This document shows, in pieces, positions 1 to 6,608 of a stretch of DNA of 10,083 nt. Each line of letters opens with the position of its first letter. Position 1 is the first letter of the stretch. The position numbers and the translations under genes were made by a program. The stretch is from Bacteroidales bacterium (GTDB taxonomy: Bacteria; Bacteroidota; Bacteroidia; Bacteroidales; Dysgonomonadaceae). The stretch covers positions 1-10,083 of the forward strand of contig JAAYFR010000047.1 in the NCBI GenBank assembly GCA_012728155.1, read 5' to 3'. A model generated the notes under the pieces. The model was not told the DNA's origin. It was given only the letters and a program-made list of their open reading frames with translations, and searched no databases.

Positions 1-82
1 ACGCATAAACAATTCCTGCCGCAAGTAACAGGATCACTAACGCCGCTACAAAGAGTACTAATCGGAATATTTTATCTTTCAC
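1..82 (-). CDS. pstC: Phosphate ABC transporter permease PstC, N-terminal fragment
   Basis: This is the first 27 codons of a minus-strand gene that continues beyond the left edge of the window. Reading from a GTG at 82-80 gives a short basic start (MKDKIFRLVLF) running into one hydrophobic helix (VAALVILLLAAGIVYA), as expected for the first membrane segment of PstC. PstC pairs with PstA to form the inner-membrane channel of the PstSCAB high-affinity phosphate importer. The start overlaps the last 11 bases of pstS, and the purine-rich stretch GGAAGGGCGGAAAG directly before GTG could serve as a ribosome site, so translation is probably coupled to pstS. The identity rests on this short N-terminus plus position after pstS; PstA or an unrelated membrane protein is not formally excluded. 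Confidence 0.75.
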   Translation of the reverse strand, partial: MKDKIFRLVLFVAALVILLLAAGIVYA

Positions 83-1154
83 CTTTCCGCCCTTCCACCT
101 TTATATCCTCGTCACCATAATGTATCTCCCCAATCAGTTTTCTCGTCTTCTCTATCGCCTGTTCAGAGAGAGGAGCATAGTTTATCTGCGCAGCCACTTT
201 TTGTCCTGCATCGCTGATCATATAGTTAAGCAGATCGACAAGCACTTCCGCCTCTTTTTTTGTCTGGTTGCCATACTTTTGATCTTTATAAACCAGTATC
301 CAGGTAAAAATGCTGATCGGATAAGCATTCGGATCCTCCGAGTCAATGATGGAGGCTCGCATATCATCAGGCAACACCACGCTTGCCGCAGCAGAGATAC
401 TTTCAAGCGTGGCGTCCACATAATTGCCTGTTTTGTTCCTGAGTTTGGCTACCGGTAGTTTCAGTGTAAGTGCATATTCCGAACCGATATAACCGATAGC
501 GCCTTCAGTCTGTTGTACAATACCGGCCACTCCAGGGTTTCCTTTCGCCGCGATACCCGCCTCCCATTTCAAGGCTTTTCCTTTCCCCATCACACTGTCC
601 CAATCCGGGCTTACTATCGACAGGTATTCTGAAAAATTATAGGTGGTACCACTACCATCCGATCGGTACACTGGGGTGATATCCAGGTTAGGCAATGGCA
701 CATCTGGATTAATGGCGCTGATTTTCGGATCATTCCATTTCCTGATATTCCCAAGATAAATATCGGCAACAAGAGACCCTGTCAACCGTAGGCTGTCTAC
801 CCCCTTAAGGGTGTAAGCCATCACCACACCACCCATACAAGTAGGGACATGGATAATCTCCCCTTTCATTGATGCGATTTCCTTACTATTTAAAAAAGCA
901 TCACTGGCACCAAAGTCAACCGATCGGTCACGCAGGCTACGGATTCCGCCGCCACTCCCTATAGCGCCGTAATTCACCGTCAAACCACTGTTCAATCGCA
1001 TATAATCGCGAAAAACAATATTATAATAAGGATAAGGAAAAGTAGCACCGGCACCCGATATAGCTATTCCGGGAGCACCTCTTTCCATATTGTTAGCATT
1101 GTTACAGGATATAAGAAGAAAAAGTAAAAATAAAAGCTGAGATATTCGTTGCAT
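72..1154 (-). CDS. pstS: Phosphate ABC transporter substrate-binding lipoprotein PstS
   Basis: PstS is the phosphate-binding component that delivers substrate to the PstCAB importer. With the ATG at 1154 the protein has 360 residues and begins with a lipoprotein signal: a short n-region, a leucine/phenylalanine-rich core and lipobox LISC with the acylated Cys at residue 17. Family hallmarks follow: GAGATFPYPYY near residue 34 (phosphate-binding loop), GAIGSGGGIRSL, YRSDGSGTTYNFSEYLS (second binding loop) and GAIGYIGSEYAL. A TTG at 1193 would give 373 residues but puts extra residues before the signal peptide and lies within the -7 promoter box at 1198-1191, so the ATG is preferred. It overlaps pstC by 11 bases and is probably the first gene of a pst operon. 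A 7-bp direct repeat upstream may be a phosphate-response operator. Confidence 0.93.
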   Translation of the reverse strand: MQRISQLLFLLFLLISCNNANNMERGAPGIAISGAGATFPYPYYNIVFRDYMRLNSGLTVNYGAIGSGGGIRSLRDRSVDFGASDAFLNSKEIASMKGEIIHVPTCMGGVVMAYTLKGVDSLRLTGSLVADIYLGNIRKWNDPKISAINPDVPLPNLDITPVYRSDGSGTTYNFSEYLSIVSPDWDSVMGKGKALKWEAGIAAKGNPGVAGIVQQTEGAIGYIGSEYALTLKLPVAKLRNKTGNYVDATLESISAAASVVLPDDMRASIIDSEDPNAYPISIFTWILVYKDQKYGNQTKKEAEVLVDLLNYMISDAGQKVAAQINYAPLSEQAIEKTRKLIGEIHYGDEDIKVEGRKGER

Positions 1155-1190
1155 CAATAAAACAAGTTGTCCTGTTTCGGATATTTTTGG

Positions 1191-1198
1191 CAAAAATA
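1191..1198 (-). promoter_or_regulatory. Putative -7 promoter box of pstS
   Basis: On the minus strand this reads TATTTTTG, matching the Bacteroidota -7 consensus TAnnTTTG. Transcription would start near 1186, about 30 nt before the pstS ATG. I see no clear -33 TTTG at the usual distance, which would suit a promoter dependent on an activator. The match is by eye only. Confidence 0.5.
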
Positions 1199-1229
1199 CG
1201 ATATGGATGTTACAATACGACTACGAAAA

Positions 1230-1247
1230 TATTAAGAAATTATTAAG
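1230..1247 (-). promoter_or_regulatory. Tandem 7-bp direct repeat upstream of pstS (Pho-box-like)
   Basis: On the minus strand the sequence is CTTAATA-ATTT-CTTAATA, two perfect 7-mers separated by 4 bp, giving an 11-bp period. PhoB/PhoP response regulators bind tandem repeats of this geometry upstream of pst genes in other bacteria. The 7-mer is unlike the E. coli CTGTCAT but resembles the T(T/A)A-rich Bacillus repeat. It ends 31 bp upstream of the -7 box. Function is inferred from geometry and position; the AT-rich content makes chance repeats easier. Confidence 0.35.
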
Positions 1248-1275
1248 TCGGTAAAGCAAATTTATTTGCTCTGCT

Positions 1276-1304
1276 CTTGCTTAACAAAAATGTTCGTAAC
1301 TTTG
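1276..1304 (+). promoter_or_regulatory. Putative promoter of queC-queF
   Basis: TAACTTTG at 1297-1304 matches the -7 consensus TAnnTTTG, with CTTG at 1276-1279 as a possible -33 element 17 bp upstream (slightly short of the usual 19 or so). Transcription would begin near 1309, leaving a leader of about 70 nt before the queC ATG. Confidence 0.55.
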
Positions 1305-1379
1305 TAACGGAAAGTACGGCTATTTATAGTTGATTGCTTTTCTGTGTAGCTTAGGAAACCACATAAAAAACAAAGAACG

Positions 1380-2054
1380 ATGAAAGATTATAAAGAAGAG
1401 GATGCCCTCGTGCTCTTCTCGGGCGGGCAGGATTCCACAACTTGCCTCTATTGGGCAAAACAACAATTCAGAAACAGCTACGCTCTCTGTTTCACCTACG
1501 GACAGCGCCACTCTCAGGAAGTAGAGAACGCTCGCCGGATAGCAGAGATGGCGGGTATTCCCTTTCAAGTGCTGGATGCGGGTATTATCTCCCGGTTGGC
1601 ACCCAACTCACTGACCGATTTCTCCGTCGAGATGGATGAAGAGCAACCGGCCGGCTCTTATCCCAACACTTTTGTGCCGGGCAGAAACCTCTTATTTCTC
1701 ACTTTTGCTGCTACCCTTGCTTATGCGCAGGGGGTCAAACATTTAGTAACTGGAGTGTCGGAAGCTGATTATAGCGGCTATCCCGACTGTCGTGATACTT
1801 TTATCCGTTCAGCCAATACTACACTCAACTTGGCCATGGACAAACAGTTTGTAATCCACACACCACTCATGTGGCGTAACAAGAAAGAGGTGTGGCGACT
1901 GGCCGATGAACTGGGTGTTTTCGATATCGTAAAAAATGAAACCCTCACCTGTTACAACGGCATTTTAGCTGGGGGGTGTGGTCATTGCCCCGCCTGCCGG
2001 CTGCGTAACAAGGGTTTACAGGACTATCTGGAAGAACGGAAAAAAAACCGATAA
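1380..2054 (+). CDS. queC: 7-cyano-7-deazaguanine synthase QueC
   Basis: QueC converts 7-carboxy-7-deazaguanine to preQ0 with ATP and ammonia, a cytoplasmic step in queuosine tRNA modification. The 224-residue protein has the usual family length. The ATP-pyrophosphatase P-loop SGGQDS is at residues 14-19, followed by the conserved region around YGQRHSQE and the FVPGRN segment. Near the C-terminus a zinc site of four cysteines is intact (Cys191, 200, 203 and 206, spacing C-X8-C-X2-C-X2-C). The ATG at 1380 gives a normal N-terminus. queF follows after 52 bp in the same direction with no obvious terminator between, so the two are probably co-transcribed; queD and queE are not in the window. A weak hairpin and A-rich tail in the leader recall a preQ1 switch but are not convincing. 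Confidence 0.96.
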   Translation: MKDYKEEDALVLFSGGQDSTTCLYWAKQQFRNSYALCFTYGQRHSQEVENARRIAEMAGIPFQVLDAGIISRLAPNSLTDFSVEMDEEQPAGSYPNTFVPGRNLLFLTFAATLAYAQGVKHLVTGVSEADYSGYPDCRDTFIRSANTTLNLAMDKQFVIHTPLMWRNKKEVWRLADELGVFDIVKNETLTCYNGILAGGCGHCPACRLRNKGLQDYLEERKKNR

Positions 2055-2106
2055 TGACTGTAGGAGAATAGTACTTTTCAAATCAAATTTCAAAAAACGG
2101 CATAAT

Positions 2107-2565
2107 ATGCAACACAACGGACTCAGCCACCTGGGCGGCAAAACAGAATACAAGCAAGATTACGCACCGGAGATGCTGGAAGCTTTCGACAACAAACATC
2201 CCGAAAACGACTACTGGGTTACATTTGACTGTCCTGAATTTACCAGCCTTTGCCCTATCACTGGCCAACCCGATTTCGCCACCATCCGTATCGATTATAT
2301 ACCTGATGTGAAAATGGTAGAAAGCAAAAGTCTCAAACTCTATCTTTTCAGTTTTCGTAATCATGGTGCCTTTCATGAAGATTGTGTAAATATCATCATG
2401 AAAGATCTGATTCGGCTGATGGATCCAAAATATATTGAGGTGACGGGGATATTCACTCCCCGCGGTGGCATCGCCATTTATCCTTATGCCAATTATGGAC
2501 GGAAAGGCACCAAATATGAAAAGATAGCCGAAGAGCGGCTCTTCAGTCACTCTTTTCCGTTATAG
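2107..2565 (+). CDS. queF: NADPH-dependent preQ0 reductase QueF (short type)
   Basis: QueF reduces the nitrile of preQ0 to the amine preQ1 using NADPH, the step after QueC. The 152-residue length matches the short, unimodular family (B. subtilis type), not the two-domain E. coli type. Visible hallmarks are the catalytic Cys49 in SLCPITGQPDFA with Asp56, and the QueF motif ESKSLKLYLFSFRNHGAFHE (residues 72-91), whose Glu72 and His90/Glu91 belong to the substrate and active-site region. The frame is open further upstream into the end of queC, but family proteins start near the chosen ATG at 2107 and the upstream residues look random. It lies 52 bp after queC. The gene ends only 7 bp before the end of the convergent GH16-like gene, leaving no room for a separate terminator. 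Confidence 0.95.
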   Translation: MQHNGLSHLGGKTEYKQDYAPEMLEAFDNKHPENDYWVTFDCPEFTSLCPITGQPDFATIRIDYIPDVKMVESKSLKLYLFSFRNHGAFHEDCVNIIMKDLIRLMDPKYIEVTGIFTPRGGIAIYPYANYGRKGTKYEKIAEERLFSHSFPL

Positions 2566-2572
2566 AGATTTT

Positions 2573-3370
2573 CTATTTCGCAACATCGGCGCGCTCCGGT
2601 TGGTAATAGCGCACCCAATCGACATACATCTCTACGGGTAGTTCCGATGGTTCGGGATCATTATTCATCCGGATACCGATAGAAAGATCCAAATCCAGTT
2701 CATTGAAGGGGAACTGTCCCGATATATCGGTCGATATGCGCGGATAAGTCTTGGTACGTTTATTGTCCACAAAAAACACAATACTGTCGGGATAAGTTTC
2801 TACTCCATAGGTGTGAAAGCGGGAAGGACTGACAATCACCAATGCATTTGAAGGTGGGTTATCGGTCATCCCTTCGGTGGTAGTATAATGTGAGGTAACC
2901 GACTGGTAAAAAAACTCATCATAACCAAATCGTTTCATGATATCGATTGCGATATTTTCACTCCCATCCGAAGGGAGTAACGAAATAAAAGGGACAACCT
3001 CACCCACCGGATTCATACGGGCTCTCACTTCAATTCTGTTCACCCCATTCTTTTTCGTCCCTTGGCGAGTAATACCGCCCGTAAGAAATGGTATCTCCGC
3101 ATTTTCGCTGATATTTTTCACTCCTCGAAGAACAAGATATCCATCTTCTACGTGATAGAGCGCCTCATTGTCGCTCATATAACGGTCCATCAGTTGTTTT
3201 CCTCTCGGTATTTTGGACCAGTCAGTCAACCCGGTCTTAGAATTGAAATCATCTTCCCATACCAATGTCCATCCTTCTCTATATTTATCCGGATCACTTT
3301 TTTGTCCTGAACAGGCGATTAATCCCCCCATAAATGCGACTATCGTTATTAAGATTATATTCCGTCTCAT
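2573..3370 (-). CDS. GH16-fold lipoprotein lacking the catalytic glutamates (probable pseudoenzyme)
   Basis: The 265-residue protein starts with a lipoprotein signal (MRRNIIL, hydrophobic core, lipobox LIAC, Cys20). The rest follows the laminarinase-type GH16 concanavalin-like fold: WTLVWEDDFN at the first strand, a YHVEDGYLVLRG strand, GGITRQG then NRIEVRARMNP (usual form GRIEVRAKLP), a HY strand pair, and the closing MYVDWVRYYQ. At the catalytic site the usual EIDIME reads AIDIMK: the nucleophile Glu is Ala141 and the acid/base Glu is Lys146, while the central Asp143 is kept. The tryptophan-rich WPAFWLL segment has become VPFISLL. It is therefore probably an inactive, carbohydrate-binding or structural surface lipoprotein. 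A TTG seven codons upstream is possible, but the ATG at 3370 fits the signal peptide and promoter better. No SusC/SusD genes or other hydrolases are adjacent. Confidence 0.85.
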   Translation of the reverse strand: MRRNIILITIVAFMGGLIACSGQKSDPDKYREGWTLVWEDDFNSKTGLTDWSKIPRGKQLMDRYMSDNEALYHVEDGYLVLRGVKNISENAEIPFLTGGITRQGTKKNGVNRIEVRARMNPVGEVVPFISLLPSDGSENIAIDIMKRFGYDEFFYQSVTSHYTTTEGMTDNPPSNALVIVSPSRFHTYGVETYPDSIVFFVDNKRTKTYPRISTDISGQFPFNELDLDLSIGIRMNNDPEPSELPVEMYVDWVRYYQPERADVAK

Positions 3371-3395
3371 TTTTTCTTTTTTTAATTTCAAAGAA

Positions 3396-3403
3396 CAAAC
3401 TTA
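3396..3403 (-). promoter_or_regulatory. Putative -7 promoter box of the GH16-like gene
   Basis: The minus strand reads TAAGTTTG, an exact match to TAnnTTTG. The start of transcription would be near 3391 and the untranslated leader about 20 nt. No good -33 box is visible at the expected spacing. Confidence 0.5.
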
Positions 3404-3459
3404 CATATAATCCTCATTACAGGATATATATTCCCTCCAATAATAAGTGTTAATCATTC

Positions 3460-3488
3460 AAAAAGAGTGTAACATATCCTCTTTTTTT
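3460..3488 (+). other. AT-rich hairpin followed by a T-tract between divergent genes
   Basis: AAAAAGAG (3460-3467) can pair with CTCTTTTT (3479-3486) around an 11-nt loop, followed by further T residues. It resembles a weak intrinsic terminator, but it lies between two divergent genes where no known transcript ends. The rest of the 3404-3636 gap shows only the aminotransferase -7 box and a short TCCC/GGGA inverted repeat at 3542-3557. Confidence 0.3.
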
Positions 3489-3573
3489 CTTTCGGCACCA
3501 TTCCGACCAACATCACTACCCTTAAAAGTAGGCACAAGTTGTCCCTATTTATCGGGATCAATCATTTTTTTAT

Positions 3574-3581
3574 TATCTTTG
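3574..3581 (+). promoter_or_regulatory. Putative -7 promoter box of the aminotransferase-permease unit
   Basis: TATCTTTG matches TAnnTTTG exactly. Transcription would start near 3586, about 50 nt before the ATG. No TTTG lies 19-21 bp upstream; an inverted repeat TCCC/GGGA at 3542-3557 covers that zone. Confidence 0.45.
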
Positions 3582-3636
3582 CCCCTTGTCTGTTTAAGGG
3601 AAAAGATTTATAAAGGTTACAATCAACGCGAATATT

Positions 3637-4872
3637 ATGCCGCAAATATCCCAACGGGGCATTCAGATGCCTCCCTCACCCATACGAAAATTGGCACCTC
3701 TTTCCGATGCTGCTAAAGCAACGGGAGTAAAGGTATATCATCTCAATATCGGTCAACCCGACCTACCCTCCCCTGCATCGGCATTAAATGCCATTCGCAA
3801 TATCGATCGTACTACGCTGGAGTACAGCCCCAGTGATGGGTACCGATTTTATCGAGAGAATTTGGTCGATTATTATAAGAAATTTGATATCGACCTCAAC
3901 CCCGAGGAGATTATTGTCACGGCAGGTGGATCGGAGGCGGTACTATACGCTTTTATGGCCTGTCTCAACCCGGACGACGAAATCATCGTTCCCGAACCGG
4001 CTTATGCCAATTATATGGCCTTTGCCATTTCAGCCGGTGCTATCATCCGCACCATCCCTTCAACTATGGAATCGGGGTTTGCCCTTCCTCCGGTCGAAGA
4101 ATTTGAAAAGTTGATCAACGAACGCACCAAAGGGATTCTTATTTGTAACCCCAACAACCCCACGGGTTATGTCTATACCCCCCACGAAATGGAACAGATA
4201 AGGCAGCTGGTCAAGAAATACGACCTCTACCTCTTTTCCGACGAGGTGTACCGTGAATTTATCTACAACGACACACCCTATATTTCTGCCTGTCAGCTGA
4301 AAGAGGTGGAGGAAAATGTGGTACTGATCGATTCGGTATCGAAAAGATACAGTGAGTGCGGTATCCGCATCGGTGCGCTGATCACGAAAAACAGAAAGGT
4401 GCACGATACGGTCATGAAGTTTTGCCAGGCACGTCTGAGTCCCCCCCTTATCGGACAGATTGCCGCCAACGCCTCATTACAGGAGAATGGTGCTTACATG
4501 CAGCATAATTTCGACGAGTACAAGGGTCGTCGCGATTTCCTTATAGAGCGGCTGAATAATATCCCCGGCGTCTATTCTCCCATGCCGCAGGGTGCTTTTT
4601 ATACATTAGCACGGCTCCCTCTCGATGATGCCGATGCTTTCTGTGCCTGGTGTCTCTCCGATTTCCGTTATCAGGGTCAGACCGTCTTTATGGCTCCGGC
4701 ATCCGGTTTTTACGTCACCCCCGGGCTTGGGAAAAACGAGGTACGTATCGCCTATGTGCTCAATAAGGAGGATTTGAACAATGCACTCATCGTGCTCAAA
4801 AAAGCGTTGGAAGCATATCCACATACCCATAAACATGAATGCGGAGCTCTTTATAGCGCGGCGAATTTATAA
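3637..4872 (+). CDS. PLP-dependent aminotransferase, class I/II (aspartate aminotransferase family)
   Basis: This is a cytoplasmic fold-type I aminotransferase that transfers amino groups between an amino acid and a 2-oxo acid through pyridoxal phosphate. The 411 residues show the full signature: HLNIGQPDLPSP near residue 35, the cofactor-stacking TAGGSEAVLYAF (residues 95-106), NPNNPTGYVYT (171-181), SDEVYREF (Asp202 and Tyr205 bind the cofactor), the Schiff-base lysine Lys236 in DSVSKRYSECGIR, and Arg370 in EVRIAYVL, which holds the substrate carboxylate. The N-terminus MPQISQRGIQMPPSPIRKL is the kind expected in Bacteroidota homologues, supporting ATG 3637. Aspartate is the likely substrate by family, but this cannot be read from the sequence. 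The last 13 codons overlap the start of the following permease gene by 38 bp in another frame, so the C-terminal tail is unusual. Confidence 0.92.
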   Translation: MPQISQRGIQMPPSPIRKLAPLSDAAKATGVKVYHLNIGQPDLPSPASALNAIRNIDRTTLEYSPSDGYRFYRENLVDYYKKFDIDLNPEEIIVTAGGSEAVLYAFMACLNPDDEIIVPEPAYANYMAFAISAGAIIRTIPSTMESGFALPPVEEFEKLINERTKGILICNPNNPTGYVYTPHEMEQIRQLVKKYDLYLFSDEVYREFIYNDTPYISACQLKEVEENVVLIDSVSKRYSECGIRIGALITKNRKVHDTVMKFCQARLSPPLIGQIAANASLQENGAYMQHNFDEYKGRRDFLIERLNNIPGVYSPMPQGAFYTLARLPLDDADAFCAWCLSDFRYQGQTVFMAPASGFYVTPGLGKNEVRIAYVLNKEDLNNALIVLKKALEAYPHTHKHECGALYSAANL

Positions 4873-6082
4873 AGGCGATAAAAAGAACAACAAACGGGTC
4901 TCATCGCCTGCCATCAAAATTGCCATTGCCGGAATTTCACTGGGGTTGGCAGTGATGATGGTGGCGGTATCTATTGTCGTCGGCTTCAAAAAAGAGGTGC
5001 GCGCCAAGGTGGTGGGTTTTGGCTCTCATATCCAGATTACCGCTTTCGAGAGCAACTCATCTTACGAGCACTCTCCCATCGCTTTTTCCGACTCGCTTGC
5101 AAATATATTGACCGCAAACCCGAATATCCTCCACGTTCAGGAATTCATTACCAAACCGGCCATTATCAAGACCGACAATGATTTCATGGGTGTGGTATTA
5201 AAAGGGGTGACGGAAAAATATGACTGGAATTTTTTCAAGAAGAACCTGCTGGAGGGCTCCATCCTTCAAACCAACGATACCATTACCGGCAACCAAGCCA
5301 TCATCTCAAAGAATATTGCCGACAAACTACGGTTGAAAATAGGAGAGAGTTTTACCTGTTATTTTGTGCAGGAGCCTGTCCGTGCCCGCCGGTTTCATAT
5401 CGCCGGTATTTACAGTACCAATTTTGAAGATTACGACAAGCTTTTCGTCGTTGTGGAGCGGGATTTGCTTTCCACCCTTAATGGATGGGATGACGATATG
5501 GTGAGCGGAATCGAAGTGCTGGTAAGCGATTACGATCATCTCGACAGGGTTGCGCAAGATCTTTTTTTCGATATGTCGTCCTATAAGGACCGTCTCGGCA
5601 ATGCGCTTTACACCCGTTCCATCAAAGATATCAATCCCATGATATTCAACTGGCTCAACCTGCTCGATATGAACGTATGGGTCATCATCATCCTGATGTT
5701 AGTGGTTTCGGGCTTCACCATGATTTCCGGCTTACTGATTATTATTTTGGAACGGACCAATATGATCGGTATGCTAAAATCGATGGGAGCCCGGGATTTC
5801 AGTATCCGCAAGGTTTTCCTATATCTCTCAGCTTTTTTAATCGGACAGGGGATGTTGTGGGGAAACATCATTGCCCTGGTTTTTTGTCTTGTCCAGGATA
5901 AATTTCAACTGCTCAAACTCGATCCGGCCACCTACTACCTCTCGGCCGTACCGATAGACCTCAATCCAGTTTATATCATCCTTCTTAACATCGGCACCCT
6001 CATCATCTCCCTACTGATGATGATCGTTCCCTCCTATCTGGTCGCCAAGATCACGCCCGCCAAGTCCATCCGGTTTGAGTGA
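4835..6082 (+). CDS. ABC transporter permease of the LolC/LolE (MacB-FtsX) type
   Basis: The 415-residue protein has the topology of lipoprotein-releasing LolC/LolE permeases. There is a short N-terminus with FIARRIYKG, TM1 at about 28-51 (AIKIAIAGISLGLAVMMVAV), a periplasmic domain of about 225 residues, then three C-terminal TMs at about 280-305, 325-355 and 375-400, with the FtsX-type ERTNMIGMLKSMGA segment between TM2 and TM3 and an ending AKITPAKSIRFE. In Gram-negative bacteria such permeases, with an ATPase (LolD), extract lipoproteins from the inner membrane; no LolD is in the window. The ATG at 4835 matches the family N-terminus, although the frame is open from 4781. The gene overlaps the aminotransferase by 38 bp, so the two are probably co-transcribed. 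A related ABC-type efflux role cannot be excluded. Confidence 0.9.
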   Translation: MNAELFIARRIYKGDKKNNKRVSSPAIKIAIAGISLGLAVMMVAVSIVVGFKKEVRAKVVGFGSHIQITAFESNSSYEHSPIAFSDSLANILTANPNILHVQEFITKPAIIKTDNDFMGVVLKGVTEKYDWNFFKKNLLEGSILQTNDTITGNQAIISKNIADKLRLKIGESFTCYFVQEPVRARRFHIAGIYSTNFEDYDKLFVVVERDLLSTLNGWDDDMVSGIEVLVSDYDHLDRVAQDLFFDMSSYKDRLGNALYTRSIKDINPMIFNWLNLLDMNVWVIIILMLVVSGFTMISGLLIIILERTNMIGMLKSMGARDFSIRKVFLYLSAFLIGQGMLWGNIIALVFCLVQDKFQLLKLDPATYYLSAVPIDLNPVYIILLNIGTLIISLLMMIVPSYLVAKITPAKSIRFE

Positions 6083-6177
6083 AAAAATTTTTTGTATAAA
6101 CTTTGTAGAATATATGCAATAGGGATATGGTTCAGCAATCTTTACAGACAAAATCCACGATTGTGCTCACCTTTCAT

Positions 6178-6185
6178 TATCTTTG
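6178..6185 (+). promoter_or_regulatory. Putative -7 promoter box of the SMR gene
   Basis: TATCTTTG matches TAnnTTTG; the same 8-mer serves the aminotransferase gene. Transcription would begin near 6190, giving a leader of about 24 nt, too short for a known guanidine riboswitch. A TTG at 6161-6163 is only 14 bp upstream, so the -33 element is unclear. Confidence 0.5.
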
Positions 6186-6213
6186 AAGAGAATTATTTAT
6201 AGTTGCTTACACA

Positions 6214-6561
6214 ATGAATATTAACTGGATAATCCTGGTTATTGGAGGAGTCTTCGAATCGGTTTTCGCGATGAGTTTGGGGAAGATGCAACAAACTTCC
6301 GGTAAAGAGATGTGGCTGTGGCTTGCAATATTTCTTGCAAGCGTAAGTTTAAGTATGCTTTTGCTGTTCAAATCGATGGGAGGCACCCATCCCATACCCA
6401 CGGGAACCGCTTATGCCGTCTGGGCAGGTATTGGTGCCGTTGGGACGGTTCTTCTGGGTATCTTCGTTTTCAGGGAACCTGTCACTTTCTGGAGAATTTT
6501 CTTCCTGACTACGCTCATCATTTCGATCGTAGGACTTCAATTTTCCTCCACGCACCACTAA
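6214..6561 (+). CDS. Small multidrug resistance (SMR) family transporter, SugE/Gdx-like
   Basis: This 115-residue protein has the four hydrophobic helices of SMR transporters, which work as dual-topology dimers in the inner membrane. The essential membrane glutamate of TM1 is Glu15 (GGVFESVFAM), and TM3 carries GTAYAVWAGIGAVG (residues 64-77), closest to the SugE/Gdx guanidinium exporter type and less like EmrE. Two features differ from typical SugE. The TM2-TM3 loop (KSMGGTHPIPTGTAYAVW) is about six residues longer than the usual KSLPVGTAYAVW, and the conserved lysine near the C-terminus (GLK) is Gln109 (GLQ). Substrate may be guanidinium or quaternary ammonium compounds; the sequence does not decide. 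It has its own -7 box, and no second SMR gene is adjacent, so a homodimer is likely. Confidence 0.88.
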   Translation: MNINWIILVIGGVFESVFAMSLGKMQQTSGKEMWLWLAIFLASVSLSMLLLFKSMGGTHPIPTGTAYAVWAGIGAVGTVLLGIFVFREPVTFWRIFFLTTLIISIVGLQFSSTHH

Positions 6562-6608
6562 ACCGCCTTCTCCCTTTCCATTCCGCTCCTACAGTAGCAT
6601 AGGGAAAT

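Noticed and set aside
1155..1193. TTG start extending PstS by 13 residues
   Set aside because: It would put residues before the lipoprotein signal, and the codon lies in the -7 promoter box.
1978..2106. Upstream extension of queF overlapping queC
   Set aside because: The residues do not resemble QueF, and the family length fits the ATG at 2107.
2531..2543. Palindrome AAGAGC-G-GCTCTT as a terminator for queF
   Set aside because: It lies inside the queF coding sequence, a one-base loop is impossible, and no T-run follows.
6083..6213. Guanidine (ykkC or mini-ykkC) riboswitch before the SugE-like gene
   Set aside because: No paired hairpins with ACGR loops or other guanidine motif are visible, and the likely promoter leaves only about 24 nt of leader.
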